Shown here one piece after another: positions 61,588 to 64,000 of a DNA stretch of 64,000 bases. The stretch's first letter is position 1. Every line of letters begins with the position of its first letter. The translations under genes and the position numbers were made by a program. Location: NCBI RefSeq assembly GCF_015207005.2, contig NZ_JADEXS020000001.1, positions 186,001 through 250,000 of the forward strand, read 5' to 3'. The stretch is from Desmonostoc muscorum LEGE 12446 (lineage in GTDB: Bacteria; Cyanobacteriota; Cyanobacteriia; Cyanobacteriales; Nostocaceae). The notes beneath the pieces are model-generated. The model was not told the DNA's origin. It ran no database searches and saw only the letters and a program-made list of their open reading frames with translations.

Positions 61588-61883
61588 AACGAGATAGCCT
61601 CATGAAAAACTTTGTCTCGAATTAAATAATGTAATGATTTACTTGTAACAACATCGACTTTACGATCTAATAGATTCTCTAAATCTAAAATCAACCCACC
61701 AGGAAACCAAGGAGAAACTTTCTCTAAATCATAATCAACTAAAAAATCAATATCGCTGGTTTCTGTTTCTTCTCCTCTAGCTACACTACCAAAAACGCGG
61801 AGGTTAGAAGCTCCATGTTTAGCAGCAATGTTGAGGATTTCTGCTCGTTTTTCCTGTAGTAATTGTTTTAATCCTGTTTTCAT
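61584..61883 (-). CDS. mntA: MntA-like minimal nucleotidyltransferase (antitoxin)
   Basis: 99 residues with the minimal nucleotidyltransferase motif G32-S33-x10-D44-x-D46 (FGSVARGEETETSDIDFLVD). In characterised relatives this enzyme transfers AMP groups to HepT and inactivates it. It lies directly upstream of and overlaps hepT. Intact and of normal size. Confidence 0.88.
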   Translation of the reverse strand: MKTGLKQLLQEKRAEILNIAAKHGASNLRVFGSVARGEETETSDIDFLVDYDLEKVSPWFPGGLILDLENLLDRKVDVVTSKSLHYLIRDKVFHEAISL

Positions 61884-61967
61884 AGATTTATTTGAGATTA
61901 TTCGTGAGGATCAAAATTTTCGAGCCGCTTGCGGCAGAATAGCTATAAAATATTGGAATTGCTTTGG

Positions 61968-62267
61968 TTAATCAGCTAAATTTTGTAGGTTGGGTTGTAG
62001 CAAGATCCCGAAGGGTACGAAGTGAAACCCAACATGAACATCACGTATTATCACAGGTAATGTTGGATTTCGTTCCTCAACCCAACCTACTAATCTTCTA
62101 ACGATTTGTAATACTGTTGGATCGGAGTTAGGTTTGAGGTGTTTGACTACACAGTTGGGATGGTTGGGTAAGTCTAAGTCTTCAGCAAGGTAGGTGTCGC
62201 CAAAGCCGCCGCTACCTAAGAGTTTGATAATTTTGTAGCGATTTCGCAGAATTTCGCCTGTTAGCAT
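61968..62267 (-). pseudogene. Ser/Thr kinase fragment truncated by a MITE-like element
   Basis: The first ~58 residues are a clear kinase N-lobe (YKIIKLLGSGGFGDTYLAED, CVVKHLKPNSDPTVLQIVRR). At 62091 the sequence enters the repeat, which supplies the remaining ~40 residues (GWVEERNPTLPVII...) and a stop. No catalytic loop remains, so it is inactive. Confidence 0.85.
61984..62091. mobile_element. MITE-like TGTAGGTTGGGTT element, copy 3, inside kinase gene
   Basis: TGTAGGTTGGGTTGTAGCAA ... CGTTCCTCAACCCAACCTAC. The insertion truncated the kinase gene; no downstream remainder of the kinase lies on the left side, so a deletion accompanied or followed it. Confidence 0.75.
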
Positions 62268-62332
62268 CAGCTTTATCCGACAGGAGGATGAATTACGTTA
62301 ATTCTGCCAGATTTTACACCTCTAAAGCAATG

Positions 62333-62458
62333 TATAGCAATCCGATTTGATTTTGAGAATCACTCGTAGAGGTAAGGGACTGGGGATTGGGGACTGGGGA
62401 CTGGGAGGAAGGAATAAAGGTGTACCTAGCTTCCCAAAAATCAAATATGAGTCCTATA
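62333..62458. mobile_element. MITE-like element with TATAG...CTATA termini
   Basis: Second well-matched copy of the 28189-28307 element: TATAGCAATCCGATTTGATT, CGTAGAGGTAAGGGACT, GGTGTACCTAGCTTCC, AAATATGAGTCCTATA. A GGGGACT heptamer block in the middle differs in copy number between the two. Confidence 0.78.
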
Positions 62459-62583
62459 TACTACATTCGTACGATCAGAGTAAAGACAATAGTTCGATTC
62501 CTCACCAATTGGGGGGCTAGCTATTTTAAAGGGAATTGATTTATTGTTTATTTTTTACACAACGGAAGTGGTAGCACTAAATT

Positions 62584-62862
62584 ATGCAAGAGCCGACAAT
62601 AGACCAAGCAAAGGAGCTTTTTAGAGTCAGGACTTACGCACAATTAACGGAAAATCGAACCACAGAGGACGCAGAGGGCACGGAGAAATAAGAGTTTCAG
62701 AGAGTTTTTGCGTAAGTCCTAAGAGTTTGCTACCACTTGACGAATATGTACTGTTCAGTTCACATAGTGAGAATAGATGAAACAACTAACCGTGTTTACA
62801 TACTCGCTGGAGAAGACACTCAACTAGAAATATTCCCAAACGGGAGAGTGAGATACTTATGA
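62584..62862 (+). pseudogene. DUF6888-like gene split by a MITE
   Basis: Before the element: MQEPTIDQAKELFRV. After it: RVCYHLTNMYCSVHIVRIDE, then TTNRVYILAGEDTQLEIFPN and GRVRYL, stop. Removing 99 bases (94-bp element plus one 5-bp duplication) restores a continuous ~59-residue frame. The sense of the restored protein (MYCxVHIVRID, YILAGED) fits DUF6888, which typically precedes DUF6887, as here. Translation could also start at ATG 62746, giving a 38-residue C-terminal piece. Confidence 0.75.
62628..62721. mobile_element. 94-bp MITE with 5-bp target-site duplication
   Basis: Terminal inverted repeats AGGACTTACGCA and TGCGTAAGTCCT lie just inside the element; direct AGAGT repeats flank it (62623-62627 and 62722-62726). 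The interior contains a GAGGACGCAGAGGGCACGGA segment. No coding capacity. The clean duplication and intact host codons indicate a fairly recent insertion. Confidence 0.85.
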
Positions 62863-63128
62863 CTAAGCCGAATTTTCAAGCGATGACTAAGCAAGAATTA
62901 AGAGCTTATGTGCTGGAACACCGAGATGAACAAGAGGCTTTTTATGCATTAGTTGATAAACTCAGAGAGGAACCAGGAATTGAGATTACCTCAATGGAAC
63001 AGTTACATCAATTAATTGAAGCAAAACGCGACAAAGCCGATATCACAGATGCTCGCGCAGCAATAGAGAAAGTATCACAAATCGGCACAATATCTCTTGA
63101 AAACCTCAAAAGGGAACTGAGACAGTGA
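62859..63128 (+). CDS. DUF6887 protein, probable antitoxin partner of RelE
   Basis: 89 residues. The N-terminal ~50 match DUF6887 (MTKPNFQAMTKQELRAYVLE, then HRDEQEAFYALVDKL). The C-terminal ~35 (ITDARAAIEKVSQIGTISLE) look like the toxin-binding tail of type II antitoxins. It overlaps the DUF6888 remnant by ATGA upstream and the RelE gene by four bases downstream, so all three are coupled. Antitoxin function is inferred from position. Confidence 0.7.
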   Translation: MTKPNFQAMTKQELRAYVLEHRDEQEAFYALVDKLREEPGIEITSMEQLHQLIEAKRDKADITDARAAIEKVSQIGTISLENLKRELRQ

Positions 63129-63376
63129 GCTATAAAGTACAAATTATAAATACAGCTGTGCAGCAAATCAAACAACTGAATTCGCAAGTGCAGCAGCAAG
63201 CGATCGCCAAGTTAGAAGAATTGGCATTCAACCCACTTCCAGAAGGTGTAAAAAATTTAGAATCTGGAGAAAATTTGTATTTAGTTTTTCTCGATAAATA
63301 TCGTATTGTTTATCAAATACACCAAGAAGCTTCGCTAATCACAGTCACGAAAGTTGCTCATCCAAAAGACTATTGA
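63125..63376 (+). CDS. RelE/ParE-family toxin
   Basis: 83 residues, GTG start overlapping the upstream stop (GTGA). RelE/ParE fold pattern: YKVQIINTAVQQIKQLNSQV, NPLPEGVKNLESGENLYLVF, DKYRIVYQI, ITVTKVAHPKDY, with the Arg of KYRIVY and the C-terminal His conserved. Expected ribosome-dependent mRNase or gyrase inhibitor. No inactivating lesion. Its stop codon overlaps the convergent cobA end by seven bases. Confidence 0.85.
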   Translation: MSYKVQIINTAVQQIKQLNSQVQQQAIAKLEELAFNPLPEGVKNLESGENLYLVFLDKYRIVYQIHQEASLITVTKVAHPKDY

Positions 63377-64000
63377 TTTTTTCCTGGGCGACAACCAGAC
63401 AAAATTTCGTGCATCTTCACCACTTGTCCAATAACTGCGATCGCCGGCGCACCAAATCCACTTTCTTCCACTTGCTGGACAATGGTTTCCAATGTCCCAA
63501 TCAATTCTTCTTGTTCTGGACGCGTACCCCAGCGCACCAAAGCAATGGGCGTTTCTAAACTCAACCCAGCCTTAGTTAATTGTTCCACAATGTAAGGCAA
63601 ATTGTGAATTCCCATATAAATCACAACAGTTTCGGAACCGTGGGCGATCGCACTCCAATTAACTAAGGGTTTATATTTACCTGCTGCTTCGTGTCCAGTG
63701 ACAAATGTCACTGAAGAACTATACAATCTATGCGTCAATGGTATACCTGCATAGGCGGCGGCGGCAATTCCCGAAGTGATACCAGGCACAACTTCCACTG
63801 GAATTCCGGCATTGACTAATTCTGCCATTTCTTCGCCACCACGACCAAAAATAAAGGGATCGCCACCCTTTAGCCGCACTACAATTGCATGATCCTGGGC
63901 TTTATCAATCAGCAGTTGAGTGGTTTCTTCCTGGAACAGCGAATGTTTACCTCTCCGCTTACCAGCGTTAATTTGCTCTGCTTGGGGATTAATCATTGCC
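63370..64000 (-). CDS. cobA: Uroporphyrinogen-III C-methyltransferase, CobA (partial, runs off right edge)
   Basis: At least 210 residues with SUMT/tetrapyrrole methylase motifs: VVRLKGGDPFIFGRGGEE, VEVVPGITSGIAAAAYAGIP, LTHRLYSSSVTFVTGH, and VIYMGIHNLPYIVEQL. It methylates uroporphyrinogen III at C2 and C7 with SAM, giving precorrin-2 for siroheme and cobalamin. The N-terminal ~50 residues (GAGPGDPxLLT region) lie beyond the window. The C-terminus (SGCRPGKNQ) is short and normal. Confidence 0.92.
   Translation of the reverse strand, partial: AMINPQAEQINAGKRRGKHSLFQEETTQLLIDKAQDHAIVVRLKGGDPFIFGRGGEEMAELVNAGIPVEVVPGITSGIAAAAYAGIPLTHRLYSSSVTFVTGHEAAGKYKPLVNWSAIAHGSETVVIYMGIHNLPYIVEQLTKAGLSLETPIALVRWGTRPEQEELIGTLETIVQQVEESGFGAPAIAVIGQVVKMHEILSGCRPGKNQ

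Noticed and set aside
62480..62520. tRNA-like TTCGATTCCTCACCA stretch
   Set aside because: The flanks of the TTCGATT loop do not pair as a T-stem, and no anticodon or D arm is present upstream.

Overview
The window looks like chromosome of a filamentous, Nostoc/Anabaena-type cyanobacterium. Evidence: the HIP1 octamer GCGATCGC recurs throughout. Intergenic space is rich in heptanucleotide tandem repeats and short dispersed palindromes. Cyanobacterium-typical genes are present: a CyaB1-type adenylate cyclase, PATAN response regulators, DUF2555, GHL10, an AMIN-domain serine hydrolase and HPF fused to a cold-shock domain. No rRNA, tRNA or CRISPR array was recognised.

Layout. 0-8 kb: envelope and transport genes (partial DUF1400 hydrolase, EamA transporter, AMIN/beta-lactamase-fold hydrolase, Eis-like acetyltransferase, a 21-bp tandem repeat, NAGPA-like protein). 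8-16 kb: a DhaM-HPr-EI phosphotransferase, a WD40 protein, an IS5-type remnant, a collagen-like secreted protein and a Ser/Thr kinase. 16-19 kb: a frameshifted vapBC pair and a decaying cluster of small genes containing a MITE-like element. 19-29 kb: a PilG/PilH-like regulator pair, a 5'-truncated tnpB and a broken Ser/Thr-His hybrid kinase. 29-34 kb: CyaB1-like cyclase, HPF-CSD, phosphoribosyltransferase, DUF2267. 35-40 kb: secreted proteins and an M50 protease. 40-48 kb: a four-gene leftward operon that I read as a pPIWI-RE conflict system (HTH/Zn-ribbon/restriction-endonuclease protein, DinG/XPD-like Fe-S helicase, small acidic protein, pPIWI protein), with a promoter-proximal inverted repeat. 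48-60 kb: orphan DUF4280 PAAR-like protein, lipoate ligase family protein, coaBC, DUF2555, carboxylesterase, a ferric-iron-type ABC transporter, a HigB/XRE-ImmA module with two operators, purH, and three tandem small-RNA genes. 60-63.4 kb: an accessory patch with a frameshifted papain-fold toxin and its putative immunity gene, MntA/HepT, a truncated kinase, and a DUF6888-DUF6887-RelE cluster whose first gene is split by a 94-bp MITE with a visible 5-bp target duplication. The window closes inside cobA.

How it works together. Housekeeping genes (coaBC, purH, cobA, cyaB1, iron ABC, HPF) are interleaved with conflict modules: pPIWI-RE, VapBC, HigBA-ImmA, MntA-HepT, RelE and a toxin-immunity pair. 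Many accessory genes are damaged by single-base frameshifts or by small repeats. Some repeats sit inside reading frames and have become protein sequence. The strongest candidates for follow-up are the pPIWI-RE operon, the triplicated small RNAs, and the MITE/TA patch near the right end.
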